Below are positions 8,380 to 14,898 of a DNA stretch of 36,072 bases, one piece after another. The position numbers and the translations under genes were made by a program. The stretch comes from Candidatus Methylomirabilota bacterium (GTDB lineage Bacteria; Methylomirabilota; Methylomirabilia; Methylomirabilales; Methylomirabilaceae), in contig JAGWQH010000067.1 of NCBI GenBank assembly GCA_028870115.1, positions 1 through 36,072 on the forward strand, in the 5' to 3' direction. How positions within the stretch are numbered: the stretch's first letter is position 1; the number at the start of each line of letters is the position of its first letter. Under the pieces are notes generated by a model that had not been told where the DNA came from, ran no database searches, and saw nothing but the letters and a program-made list of their open reading frames with translations.

Positions 8380-8607
8380 ATGAAGACTACGCTGAATATC
8401 GATGATTCCGTCATGGCCCTTCTCAAGCGCGAGGCGGCCAAGCAAGGGCGGACGATGTCCGAGATGGTGGAGTCCGCGCTTCGCCTGATGTTTCGCGCCC
8501 AGCGGAGGCGGAGCAACCTCCCTCCGCTGCCGACGTTTCGAAGCGGGGGCCACCTCGTGGACGTCGCGGACCGCGAAGCGCTGTATCAGGCCATGGAAGG
8601 CCGGTAG
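8380..8607 (+). CDS. vapB: VapB-type antitoxin (ribbon-helix-helix)
   Basis: A 75-residue protein starting [22 protein letters not shown], a typical ribbon-helix-helix DNA-binding N-terminus in which the first strand inserts in the operator's major groove. The C-terminal half ([27 protein letters not shown]) resembles the toxin-wrapping tail of VapB antitoxins. A longer in-frame start at 8344 would lie on the promoter, so the ATG at 8380 is preferred. Its TAG stop shares its last base with the GTG start of vapC. The antitoxin should bind VapC and repress its own promoter at 8344-8372. Confidence 0.9.
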   Translation: MKTTLNIDDSVMALLKREAAKQGRTMSEMVESALRLMFRAQRRRSNLPPLPTFRSGGHLVDVADREALYQAMEGR

Positions 8608-9041
8608 TGTTTGTCACGGACACGAACGTCCTCATCTACGCCGCCGATGCGGATTCCCCTTTCCATCGCCAGTGCCATGCATGCCTCCAGGACTGGCGCG
8701 TTCAGACTTCGGCCTGGTACCTGACTTGGGGCATTTTGTACGAATTCCTCCGGGTGACGACGCACCCCCGAGTTTTCCGGCAGCCCTGGCCTGCGGCACG
8801 CGCGTGGGAATTCATTGAAGCATTGCTGGCCTCCCCCGGCTTGGGCATCCTCGTCCCCACGGACAGGCATCCTACGGTCGCCGCCGAGGTATTCGGGGAG
8901 CTCCCGCACCTCGCCGGGAACGTGATACACGACGCCCACACCGCCATTCTGATGCGCGAGCACGGGATTCAGCGCATTTACACCCGAGACACCGACTTCC
9001 ACCGCTTTCCATTCCTCGAACCGCTCGATCCGACGACCTAG
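8607..9041 (+). CDS. vapC: VapC-type PIN-domain toxin ribonuclease
   Basis: A 144-residue PIN-domain protein. The four acidic positions of the PIN active site are visible: Asp in [10 protein letters not shown], Glu in GILYEFLRV, Asp in [11 protein letters not shown], and Asp in TRDTDFHRF. Such toxins are Mg-dependent RNases that cut tRNA or rRNA when freed from VapB. The GTG start overlaps the vapB stop by one base, indicating translational coupling. The domain looks full length, so the module appears intact. The target RNA cannot be predicted. Confidence 0.92.
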   Translation: MFVTDTNVLIYAADADSPFHRQCHACLQDWRVQTSAWYLTWGILYEFLRVTTHPRVFRQPWPAARAWEFIEALLASPGLGILVPTDRHPTVAAEVFGELPHLAGNVIHDAHTAILMREHGIQRIYTRDTDFHRFPFLEPLDPTT

Positions 9042-9053
9042 ATCCGCAGACAG

Positions 9054-9127
9054 CCGGAAGCCGATGCGTTTAGGCCGTGGCTTATCCGGCGCGGCGTCAT
9101 GAGCTGTCGGATGGCATCAAAGACGAC
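9054..9127 (-). pseudogene. ORF6N-domain gene fragment (C-terminal part)
   Basis: The minus strand encodes VVFDAIRQLMTP followed, in another frame, by the PKRIGF-equivalent bases. This matches the C-terminus of the ORF6N protein at 12953-13480 (VVFDAIRQLMTPPEPRPKRIGF), with a small deletion shifting the frame. It lies just beyond vapC-1 and seems to be a relic left by recombination rather than a gene. Confidence 0.75.
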
Positions 9128-9169
9128 CTGCAGGGATGTTCACAGGTACCTCTCCTGGCGCCTTCCCTG

Positions 9170-9199
9170 TTGCGAGAGATCGTCCCAGTGTGATACATA
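9170..9199 (+). promoter_or_regulatory. Possible promoter of the AF2212-type antitoxin gene
   Basis: TTGCGA at 9170-9175 and TACATA at 9194-9199 are 18 bp apart, ending 20 bp before the ATG at 9220. A good AAGGAGG ribosome-binding site follows at 9204-9210. The match is moderate. Confidence 0.4.
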
Positions 9200-9219
9200 A
9201 TATAAGGAGGTCACAGCAA

Positions 9220-9483
9220 ATGCCAGCCAAGGTCACTGCCGTGTTCCGGGACGGGGTATTAAGGCCCACCCGCAAGTTGAAACTGCAACCCAATGAGAAG
9301 GTAACGCTCCAGATTCTCCGCCAGGAGAAAGCAGCCGTTACCGAGGACCTTGGCCCACTTGCCGGCGCCTTCCCCGAACTTGTCGCGCTCAGCGATAAGG
9401 ATTTGACGGCAGCCAAGCAGATCTGGGCTCACCGCCTGGACAAGCACGTTCGGACGCTCCCTCGCAAGGGCCCCCGACGCTGA
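9220..9483 (+). CDS. AF2212/DUF104-family antitoxin
   Basis: An 87-residue protein. The first 35 residues (MPAKVTAVFRDGVLRPTRKL...NEKVTLQIL) match the DUF104/AF2212 antitoxin pattern, a short beta-barrel in which a phrase such as F..GVL.P...L meets a valine-rich strand. These antitoxins normally precede a PIN-domain toxin gene. The ATG at 9220 is chosen because AAGGAGG lies nine bases upstream; a longer frame to 9136 has no such site. Its partner is reduced to a stump that begins in another frame at its stop codon. The C-terminus (LPRKGPRR) may be altered by the deletion that removed the toxin. Confidence 0.75.
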   Translation: MPAKVTAVFRDGVLRPTRKLKLQPNEKVTLQILRQEKAAVTEDLGPLAGAFPELVALSDKDLTAAKQIWAHRLDKHVRTLPRKGPRR

Positions 9484-9602
9484 CCGAGATACCCGAGATG
9501 CATGACCGGATCCTGGTGGCTGAGACCCTCGCGCGGAAAGCCAGTCTCATCACGAGAGATCAAACCATTACCAACTCCAGAATCGTTGCCACCGTTTGGT
9601 AG
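9480..9602 (+). pseudogene. C-terminal stump of a VapC/PIN toxin gene
   Basis: The frame reads LTEIPEMHDRILVAETLARK and then ASLITRDQTITNSRIVATVW before a TAG at 9600-9602. This is the recognisable end of a PIN toxin, where the family has HDR.IVATA...ASLITRD..I..S....VW. The first two thirds, including the DTN motif and central Glu, are missing. It follows the AF2212-type antitoxin directly, where an intact toxin gene is normally found, so a deletion has probably removed the toxin's active site while sparing the antitoxin. Confidence 0.8.
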
Positions 9603-9666
9603 GCAGCGTTCAAGCACCAAGGGCACCAGTTCACGCGTTGCCTTTCGAGTTTTCACGAGTCGGAAT

Positions 9667-9810
9667 GCGGTTCTTCCTCGACCGTAAATCCCCAGCAAGT
9701 TGTCGCCCGTGTTAACTTTCGCCTCCCTGCCCCCGACCAGGGGTCACGCCCGGTCACACCCACCGGCACTGCCCCCCTCACCCCCGCCCTCTCCCTCCAG
9801 GGGAGAGGGG
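9667..9810. repeat. Composite dispersed repeat, copy A
   Basis: Two parts recur in the window. Bases 9667-9735 resemble 11170-11240 (TTCTTC.TCGA.CG.AAAT then GTTG..GCCCG.GTTA), and 9774-9810 is the CCCTCACCC...CTCTCCCTCCAGGGGAGAGGG palindrome also seen near 11311, 12950 and 14994. The remaining space between the vapC stump and the WYL gene (9603-9980) shows no gene; a further small hairpin (CACCCAG...CTGGGTG) lies at about 9834-9856. Confidence 0.7.
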
Positions 9811-9980
9811 AACGTAAGAAGGGCTGCGCTCCGCACCCAGAGGGAGTACCCTGGGTGAGGCTGGAGGGGAGGGACACCTCGTCTGCGTGGGGCAGAGCCG
9901 CTCCGACGTATAATTGTTAGTATCCCAGCCCACTGTGACATCCGGGGTCACTTCCGTTGGGAATCGAAAATCTCCTTTGC

Positions 9981-11039
9981 TCAGCGTTGCTGCGATACGT
10001 CGTTCGCCTCTGTCTTCTTCGATCCACGCACCGCCGATCGTGAGCGTCCCTCAAGCATTGCGGATTGCAGAATCCGCCGGGCCTGCTCGCGGACCTTTTC
10101 GGCAAGGGCTGCGGGCTTCCGCACCTGTACCTCACCGCCGAAGCTCAGAATCCATCCGACCAGTTCAGGCGTGTCTGCAACCCTGAGGATCATCTTCAGG
10201 CGCCCGCCCTTCTGCGGCGTCAGGGTCTGGCTCCGGTGCCACACCCGATCCTTCACCCACGGGGCGGCGGCTTTGCTGAACAGGAGCTCGACCGTGACCG
10301 GTTTCCCCCGCATGACCACGAGAGCATCTTGCACATGCGCCTCCAGATCGAAGCCGAGCGGCATTTGATAGGGATGATCGGTGACGGTAAGGGAGCGGAT
10401 GCGGTCCACGGCAAACAGGCGCACCTCGCGGCGCCAGTGGCAGTAGGCAATCAGGTAGAGGGCGCCGGCGACATACCAGAGGCGATAGGGATCGACCTCT
10501 CTGCGCGTCGTGGCGTTGCGGGACGCAGAGTAGTATCGAATCTGAAGGGTACGCAGGTGAGCGATCGCCTGGGTGACGCGATCGATCGTGTCCTGGTGTT
10601 GCCGATAGTTCTTGTGCGGGCCGAGCCCGACTGAGAAGAAGTCCTGCATCTGCCTGACGTAGGTCTGCCCCTGAGGGGGCAGGGCGGCGGTGGCCTTATT
10701 CAGGGCGGAGTCGAGGGCGCCCTTGATCGCGGTTCCTTCCAGAGGTTTGAGCAGGTCACGGCTGAAGGTCAACGCCATGAGTTCGGTTGGGGAAAACGCA
10801 AGGGCGGGGACGTGCCGGAAGCCATCCATAAGTCGCCAGTGGGTGTGGCCGTCGACGCGTTCGGTGATGAGCGGGAAGCCGGACGCCTCTAGCGCCTCCA
10901 GATCCCGGCGGAGGGTGCGGGGGTGGCGCCGGTAGTCGTCCGGCAGGCTTTCTGTGAGTTCCTCGATCGTTACGCCACAGGCAGACTCCAGCCTCCGCAG
11001 GAGATGCCATTGTCGGATCACCTGGTCGTTGCGCGACAC
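9981..11039 (-). CDS. WYL-domain transcriptional regulator
   Basis: A 352-residue regulator with an N-terminal winged helix-turn-helix (about 1-65: WHLLRRLES, TLRRDLEALEASGFPL) and a WYL domain around 150-230, where RREVDPYRLWYVAGALYLIAYC carries the family's Pro-Tyr-Leu core and FAVDRIRSL follows, then a C-terminal WCX-like extension. WYL proteins sense nucleic acid or nucleotide ligands and often control CRISPR or other defence loci; that is family knowledge. The GTG at 11039 follows GGAGAA. An identical 98-bp two-hairpin element lies 29 bp upstream of this start and 11 bp upstream of cas3. The gene stands alone, transcribed towards the cas operon. Confidence 0.9.
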   Translation of the reverse strand: MSRNDQVIRQWHLLRRLESACGVTIEELTESLPDDYRRHPRTLRRDLEALEASGFPLITERVDGHTHWRLMDGFRHVPALAFSPTELMALTFSRDLLKPLEGTAIKGALDSALNKATAALPPQGQTYVRQMQDFFSVGLGPHKNYRQHQDTIDRVTQAIAHLRTLQIRYYSASRNATTRREVDPYRLWYVAGALYLIAYCHWRREVRLFAVDRIRSLTVTDHPYQMPLGFDLEAHVQDALVVMRGKPVTVELLFSKAAAPWVKDRVWHRSQTLTPQKGGRLKMILRVADTPELVGWILSFGGEVQVRKPAALAEKVREQARRILQSAMLEGRSRSAVRGSKKTEANDVSQQR

Positions 11040-11068
11040 TGCTTCTCCGTCATGTCTGTGCTACGGCG

Positions 11069-11166
11069 TTGAATCTACTGAGGGTTCATTCCCCGCGGCT
11101 TGCCGCGCAGATTTCTTTTTGCTCTGGTGTTTGATGCCCCGCAGCTTGCTGCGGGGTAGTTCACTT
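11069..11166. repeat. 98-bp two-hairpin element, copy 2 (upstream of the WYL gene)
   Basis: All 98 bp match 8107-8204, including both hairpins and the AT-rich spacer. The identity ends abruptly at both sides. The orientation relative to the downstream minus-strand gene is the same as in copy 1. On the far side it joins the composite dispersed repeat at 11170. Confidence 0.9.
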
Positions 11167-11169
11167 CCA

Positions 11170-11345
11170 GTTCTTCGTCGATCGCAAATATTCGGCATGT
11201 TGTTGCCCGCGTTAGCATTCGTCCCCCTGGCCCGGTCCAACGCCCCGCCCGGGCAGTTCCTCCATCACCGCACTGACACGCGGCGCAGCGTCACCATAAT
11301 CGACCAACCCCCCTCACCCCCACTCTCTCCCTCCAGGGGAGAGGG
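11170..11345. repeat. Composite dispersed repeat, copy B
   Basis: The first about 70 bp resemble 9667-9735, and 11311-11345 is another copy of the CCCTCACCC...TCCAGGGGAGAGGG palindrome. The palindrome runs directly into the ORF6N pseudogene at 11347 and encodes the SPGG end of its reading frame. I see no gene between the WYL start and this pseudogene. Confidence 0.65.
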
Positions 11346-11346
11346 A

Positions 11347-11541
11347 TTTGGTGGGGCTCGCGCGCCGGTTCGCTTGAACCATTGCTGCCATGATGGCCCC
11401 ACGCTCGGTGAAGGCGATCACGGTGTGTGTGATCACCTCCGCCTTCTCTGCCACCGTCAGGCGGAACATGAAATCATCGGGAAAGCGTTTCCGGGTTCGT
11501 TCAATGTTGGGCGCTGGACTCAGAACTCCCCGTAAACTCAT
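11347..11541 (-). pseudogene. ORF6N-domain gene with internal deletions
   Basis: The frame opens MSLRGVLSPAPNIER, jumps to RKRFPDDFMFRLTVAEKAEV, then to AFTERGAIMAAMVQ. Aligned to the copy ending at 13556, it lacks the RGQRVMLDADLAVLYG section that forms the heart of the ORF6N DNA-binding domain, a second segment before AFTE, and the whole C-terminal half, which is replaced by the dispersed palindrome. ORF6N proteins are phage antirepressor-like. An open frame remains, but the domain is broken. Confidence 0.75.
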
Positions 11542-11582
11542 CGCTTATTAACGGTATCATAGTTTAACGGACATCGACTAAG

Positions 11583-11617
11583 AAAATCTCCCATCGCCCC
11601 TCTTTGTCAAAGAGGGG
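11583..11617. repeat. Dispersed hairpin repeat (CCCCTCTTT type), copy 1
   Basis: AAAATCTCCC leads into CCCCTCTTT-GTC-AAAGAGGGG (hairpin at 11597-11617). The same arrangement, including about 45 bp on the ORF6N side (CGGTATCATA.TTTAAC), recurs at 13552-13631, so a unit of ORF6N start plus hairpin has been duplicated. The rest of 11618-11840 shows no gene; a possible -10, TATAGT, lies at 11812-11817 before mntA. Confidence 0.7.
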
Positions 11618-11855
11618 TTAATCCTACCTACGGCAAAGGGAAAGCAGGGGGCGAGATGACGCGTGGCGCAGGCGCCCCCTCCGATAGCCCGAGTCTGCCG
11701 CCTCTCAACGCGGAAGCCGATCGGCAATGGGGACTGGTCGGGCAACCATCGTCCCACCCGGCCATCCCCTGCAGTAGCTCTACCCGGCTGCACGTAGTGG
11801 TTCGGGTATGCTATAGTATCGTTAACCGGGCCGACCTTTCTCTCAAGGATGTGCA

Positions 11856-12143
11856 ATGGCCTCTATTGACCTGACGCAACAGTCTACGGAGATCCGGCGT
11901 CTTGCGGCCGCACATGGGATCGTCCGCGTGCGAGTGTTCGGATCGCGCGCGCGGGGTGAAGCCAATGCGGCCAGCGACCTCGACCTCCTCGTGGACCTGG
12001 CCCCCGACCGTGACCTGCTGGATCTTATCGCCTTCAAGTTGGACGTCGAAGACCTCTTGGGGCGTCGCGTGGACGTTCTTACCGAGGCGGCCCTGAGCCC
12101 GTACCTCCGGGATGGGGTCCTGGCAGAGGCGAGACCTTTGTGA
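11856..12143 (+). CDS. mntA: MntA-type nucleotidyltransferase antitoxin
   Basis: A 95-residue minimal nucleotidyltransferase. The polymerase-beta-like motif is intact: Gly29-Ser30 in VFGSRARGE and Asp41-x-Asp43 in SDLDLLVD. In studied MntA-HepT pairs this enzyme inactivates the HEPN toxin by adding AMP to a tyrosine next to its catalytic site. The ATG at 11856 follows AAGGA by six bases. The TGA stop lies within the GTGA overlap with the downstream toxin gene, antitoxin first, the standard order. It looks complete and active. Confidence 0.92.
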   Translation: MASIDLTQQSTEIRRLAAAHGIVRVRVFGSRARGEANAASDLDLLVDLAPDRDLLDLIAFKLDVEDLLGRRVDVLTEAALSPYLRDGVLAEARPL

Positions 12144-12469
12144 AGGACGCAGCCGTCTACCTGCATCACATCCGGGATGCCATCGCCCGCATCGAGAAGT
12201 ACACAGCCCAAGGGCGCAAGCCTTTCTTCGACGACACGATGGTTCAGGATGGAGTCATCCGTAATCTGGAGGTGATCGGCGAAGCGGTCAAGAACCTCCC
12301 TCCCGAGTTGAAGCGTCGGTATCCCGAGATACCCTGGCGGAGTATCACCGCGTTGCGAAATATCTTGATCCATGAGTACTTTGGCGTGGATATCGAGATT
12401 GTCTGGCGTGTCGTTCATCGGCGCATTCCCACGCTCAAGCGTCACGTCGAGGCCATGCTCGCCGATTAG
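12140..12469 (+). CDS. hepT: HepT-type HEPN ribonuclease toxin (DUF86)
   Basis: A 109-residue HEPN protein of the DUF86 group. The RNase motif R-x4-H-x-Y is present as RNILIHEY with Arg73, His78 and Tyr80, the tyrosine being the residue AMPylated by MntA in characterised systems. IRNLEVIGEAVKNLP is the usual helix before the motif. The GTG start overlaps the mntA stop by 4 bp, so the two genes are translationally coupled. The known activity of such toxins is tRNA cleavage; the exact target here is not predictable from sequence. Confidence 0.92.
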   Translation: MKDAAVYLHHIRDAIARIEKYTAQGRKPFFDDTMVQDGVIRNLEVIGEAVKNLPPELKRRYPEIPWRSITALRNILIHEYFGVDIEIVWRVVHRRIPTLKRHVEAMLAD

Positions 12470-12584
12470 GGGCGTTGTTGGCTCGCAGTGGAGTTGGTGT
12501 AGTTCGGCGTTCATAATATGTTTCGCCATAATGGGCTGCGTTGCACCGCGACCGATTTCTCCCCTGGAGTAAGGAGACACTCTC

Positions 12585-12878
12585 ATGGCTCTCATCAGGA
12601 TTCGCGCAGTCGAGCCCTTGGAGGGGTTTCGTTTGCGTCTCCACCTCACGAACGATGCCGTGATCGACCGGGACATCCGTCCGCTCATGAACGGGCGGAT
12701 CTTCGAAGAACTGCTCCAGAACCCACAGAGGTTCCGGGAAGTCCACGCCGAGGGCGGAACCGTAGTCTGGAGCAATGGCGCCGATCTGTGTCTCGACGTC
12801 CTCATCTGGGGTGGACCGCCGCCTCTCGCTGCCGACCACGTTCCCGTCTCTTTGTCTACCCAAACTCCACGTGCCTGA
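12585..12878 (+). CDS. DUF2442-domain protein
   Basis: A 97-residue protein matching the DUF2442 pattern: an early V.PLEGFRLRLHLTNDAVIDRDIRPL segment (Leu-rich strand, then Asp), followed by IFEELLQNPQRFREV and GGTVVWSNGADLCLDVLI. The family is small, of unproven function, and usually sits beside DUF4160 or toxin-antitoxin genes; no DUF4160 gene is found upstream here. The ATG follows TAAGGAG by about nine bases. It is 115 bp downstream of hepT on the same strand, possibly an orphan antitoxin-like component. The function is unknown. Confidence 0.75.
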   Translation: MALIRIRAVEPLEGFRLRLHLTNDAVIDRDIRPLMNGRIFEELLQNPQRFREVHAEGGTVVWSNGADLCLDVLIWGGPPPLAADHVPVSLSTQTPRA

Positions 12879-12949
12879 CTCGCTTTGAATCATCGCCTGT
12901 CTGTCTCTGGCTGAAGCTCCGCCCGGTCAGTCCTCCGATCATCGCTTCC

Positions 12950-12984
12950 CCCTCACCCTGGCCCTCTCCCTCCAGGGGAGAGGG
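12950..12984. repeat. Dispersed palindrome (CCCTCACCC / GGGGAGAGGG), copy C
   Basis: Another copy of the palindrome seen at 9774, 11311 and 14994. Here it encodes the last codons of the ORF6N gene on the minus strand (LSPGGRGPG) and supplies its stop codon at 12953-12955, so it has replaced or extended the original C-terminus. Confidence 0.75.
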
Positions 12985-13480
12985 ATGATAGAAAGGTCGG
13001 CGCGCGACGCAGGCGCCGCGTCCGATACGACGGTCCCGCCTCCTCCACGCGGAAGCCGATGCGTTTAGGCCGGGGTTCCGGCGGCGTCATGAGCTGCCGG
13101 ATGGCATCAAAGACGACCTTGAACTGGGCGTCGTATTTCTTTTCGAGTTCATGCAGCTTGCGGGCGAGATCCTTGTTCGTTGTCAGCATTTCCCGAAGCC
13201 GAACGAAGGCCCGGACGACTTGCACGCTGGCCTGAACCGCAATTGGCGTGTTGAGGACGCTCGCCAGCATGATTGCCCCATACTCGGTAAAAGCGTAGGG
13301 GAGGGCAGGGGAGAACCTGAGTCGTCGGAGGTGATCACAGTTTGTGATCACCTCTGCCTTCTCCGCTACCGTCAGGCGGAACATGAAATCTTCGGGGAAG
13401 CGTTCCCGGTTCCGTTTCACTGCTTGGTTGAGGACCCGCGTCGATACACCATAGAGAACTGCCAGATCAGCATCCAGCAT
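12953..13480 (-). CDS. ORF6N-domain protein, apparently disrupted near its start
   Basis: The open frame gives 175 residues: MLDADLAVLYGVSTRVLNQAVKRN and RFPEDFMFRLT form the ORF6N DNA-binding domain, followed by AFTEYGAIMLASVL, a coiled coil ([16 protein letters not shown]) and VFDAIRQLMTPPEPRPKRIGF. The conserved preamble SILFIRGQRV lies in frame upstream, and before it MSSLSALSPAISIE starting at about 13556, but a TAA splits them at codon 15. The original start is therefore lost and translation would need to begin at 13480. The C-terminal SPGGRG comes from the dispersed palindrome. This is the most complete of six ORF6N relics here. Either a decaying gene or a shortened product. Confidence 0.7.
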   Translation of the reverse strand: MLDADLAVLYGVSTRVLNQAVKRNRERFPEDFMFRLTVAEKAEVITNCDHLRRLRFSPALPYAFTEYGAIMLASVLNTPIAVQASVQVVRAFVRLREMLTTNKDLARKLHELEKKYDAQFKVVFDAIRQLMTPPEPRPKRIGFRVEEAGPSYRTRRLRRAPTFLSSLSPGGRGPG

Positions 13481-13595
13481 TACACGCTGACCGCGGATGA
13501 AAAGAATAGATTACTCGATGCTTATCGCTGGACTCAGAGCGCTCAGTGAACTCATCGGTTATTAACGGTATCATAATTTAACTGACACCGACTAA

Positions 13596-13631
13596 TAAAA
13601 TCTCCCCTCGTCCCTCTTTACCAAAGAGGGG
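13596..13631. repeat. Dispersed hairpin repeat (CCCTCTTT type), copy 2
   Basis: AAAATCTCCCC leads to CCCTCTTTA-CC-AAAGAGGG (13612-13631). It is the partner of 11583-11617 and again lies just upstream of an ORF6N gene start, with conserved flanking bases from 13552. It separates the ORF6N gene from the IS200 element. Confidence 0.7.
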
Positions 13632-13689
13632 TCAATCATCCCTTCGACAAAGGGAGGTGGGGAGGGATTATTCTCCGCCTCAGGGATGG

Positions 13690-14213
13690 TCGAAAACCCT
13701 CGCCTTCAGGCGAGTCCAGGGGTGTGGTAGTATGGTCGCGTGCCAAGCTACCGGAGTGGGCCGCATAGCAAACATGACCTCAAGTTCCACCTTGTCTGGG
13801 TCACGAAGTACCGGAAACCGGTCCTCGTGGGGCCCGTGGCCCTCCGGGTCCGCGATCTGCTCCGCGAGATTGCCATGGAACATGAGCTGACGATTCTCTC
13901 TGGCAAGGTCGCCCGCGACCATGTCCACCTCCTGCTCGCCTACCGCCCGCACCAGAGCGTCAGCCAGATCGTCCAGTGGCTCAAAGGGATCAGTTCCCGC
14001 ATGCTCCTCGAGGAGTTCGCCCACCTCCGGAAACAGTTTTGGGGCCGTCACCTGTGGGCCAGGGGCTACTTTGCCGTGACCTCAGGGACCATCACCGATG
14101 CGCTGATCAAACAGTACATTGCCGAGCAAGAAGGAGAACCGCTCCAGGACGACAGTCGATTTCGAATCGACGACGGTCCGAAGCTACCGCCTTCCAGGCG
14201 GTAGTTGTTCACT
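13690..14213 (+). mobile_element. IS200/IS605-family element with only tnpA
   Basis: The element contains a single tnpA gene flanked by subterminal hairpins: CTCGCC-TTCA-GGCGAG at 13699-13714 on the left and CTACCGCC-TTCCA-GGCGGTAG at 14184-14204 on the right. No tnpB is present. Such elements move as single strands by a peel-and-paste mechanism, leave no inverted repeats or target duplication and insert next to a short guide sequence. The exact ends cannot be fixed from one copy; the limits given are approximate. It lies between two repeat clusters in the island. Confidence 0.8.
13740..14204 (+). CDS. tnpA: IS200-type Y1 transposase TnpA
   Basis: A 154-residue Y1 HUH transposase of normal size. 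The HUH pair is His61-x-His63 in ARDHVHLLL, and the nucleophilic tyrosine is Tyr126 in LIKQYIAEQ. KFHLVWVTKYRKPVL at the N-terminus and FWGRHLWARGYF before the tyrosine helix are family hallmarks. The GTG start gives MPSYRSG; an ATG at 13732 is in another frame. The stop codon TAG (14202-14204) is the last three bases of the right-end hairpin, so coding and transposition signals overlap. A second inverted repeat (GTCGATT-TCG-AATCGAC, 14155-14171) lies within the last codons. It appears intact. Confidence 0.93.
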   Translation: MPSYRSGPHSKHDLKFHLVWVTKYRKPVLVGPVALRVRDLLREIAMEHELTILSGKVARDHVHLLLAYRPHQSVSQIVQWLKGISSRMLLEEFAHLRKQFWGRHLWARGYFAVTSGTITDALIKQYIAEQEGEPLQDDSRFRIDDGPKLPPSRR

Positions 14214-14305
14214 TGGCGGAGCGCCTGCACTCGCGGGACCAGTGGACCCCGTGGAGCGTGGTTACGGGTACTTAGCACTCTGGAGCTTTCCTGGAGAAAC
14301 GTAAC

Positions 14306-14334
14306 TTTAATGTGGTGCGCTTCTCTGCTATGAT
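14306..14334 (+). promoter_or_regulatory. Possible promoter of the DUF4258/YgiT pair
   Basis: TTTAAT at 14306-14311 and TATGAT at 14329-14334 are 17 bp apart. Transcription would begin near 14341, at the GTG proposed as start of the DUF4258 gene, which has no ribosome-binding site. The -10 is good and the -35 is weak. Confidence 0.45.
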
Positions 14335-14341
14335 ATGGTTT

Positions 14342-14665
14342 GTGGCCGATGATCGAGAGTACCTGGAGAAGGTCCGCATTGCGTTCCGGACGGCGCATTA
14401 CGAAATTTCCCGGCACGCAACAGCTCGAATGCTCCGGCGCGATATTCGCACTGATGAGATTGAAGACGCTATGGGCCGCGCAGAGATCATCGAAGACTAT
14501 CCTGACGATAAATACGGTCCAAGCCTGCTCCTCCTGGGATTCACGCGAGACGGACGTCCTCTTCATGTTCAGCTCGCCCGTTCGAGAATGCGGATCGTGA
14601 CTGTCTATGAGCCCGATCCAACGGAATGGTTGAACTGGCGAATTCGGAGGTCTTCTCATGGCTAG
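14342..14665 (+). CDS. DUF4258-domain protein, probable toxin
   Basis: With the GTG at 14342 the product is 107 residues, opening MADDREYLEKVRIAFRTAHYEISRHATARM, in line with the family, where a charged start precedes the conserved S.HA..RM. The central IRTDEIEDAMGRAEIIEDYPDDKYGPSLLLLGF and the C-terminal RIVTVYEPD are also typical. DUF4258 proteins share an MqsR/RelE-like small RNase outline and usually pair with a YgiT-type zinc-finger antitoxin, as here. In-frame starts at 14312 (GTG) and 14330 (ATG) are possible but overlap the promoter. It overlaps the next gene by 8 bp. Toxin activity is inferred from context. Confidence 0.8.
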   Translation: MADDREYLEKVRIAFRTAHYEISRHATARMLRRDIRTDEIEDAMGRAEIIEDYPDDKYGPSLLLLGFTRDGRPLHVQLARSRMRIVTVYEPDPTEWLNWRIRRSSHG

Positions 14666-14894
14666 TAAGTGTCCTGTGTGCGGCGGTCTTGAAGAACCTG
14701 CCCACGTTACCTTCGCAACCACAGTGAGCGGAGCCCTTGTGTCTATCGAGGGCGTGCCCGCACTGGTGTGCCGCCAGTGCGGCGAGGAAACATTCTCGGC
14801 GGAGACAGTCAAGCGCATCGAAGCGCTGCTCGCTTCGCACCCAGCCCCCGGACGTGTCGCTGAGGTACCCGTCTACACCCTGGATGCCGCGTAG
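14658..14894 (+). CDS. YgiT-type zinc-finger antitoxin (MqsA N-terminal-like)
   Basis: A 78-residue protein with two CxxC pairs: CPVCGG near the start and CRQCGEETF around residues 38-41, which together bind one zinc as in the N-terminal domain of MqsA. The region ETVKRIEALLAS follows, and PVYTLDAA ends the protein. The helix-turn-helix half of full MqsA is absent, which is normal for this short group; these usually neutralise the upstream DUF4258 toxin. It overlaps that gene by 8 bp, so the toxin-first order matches MqsRA. Confidence 0.85.
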   Translation: MASKCPVCGGLEEPAHVTFATTVSGALVSIEGVPALVCRQCGEETFSAETVKRIEALLASHPAPGRVAEVPVYTLDAA

Positions 14895-14898
14895 TTGC

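Noticed and set aside
12435-12893. Minus-strand frames opposite hepT and the DUF2442 gene
   Set aside because: They are antisense to clear small genes with ribosome-binding sites and show no family match.
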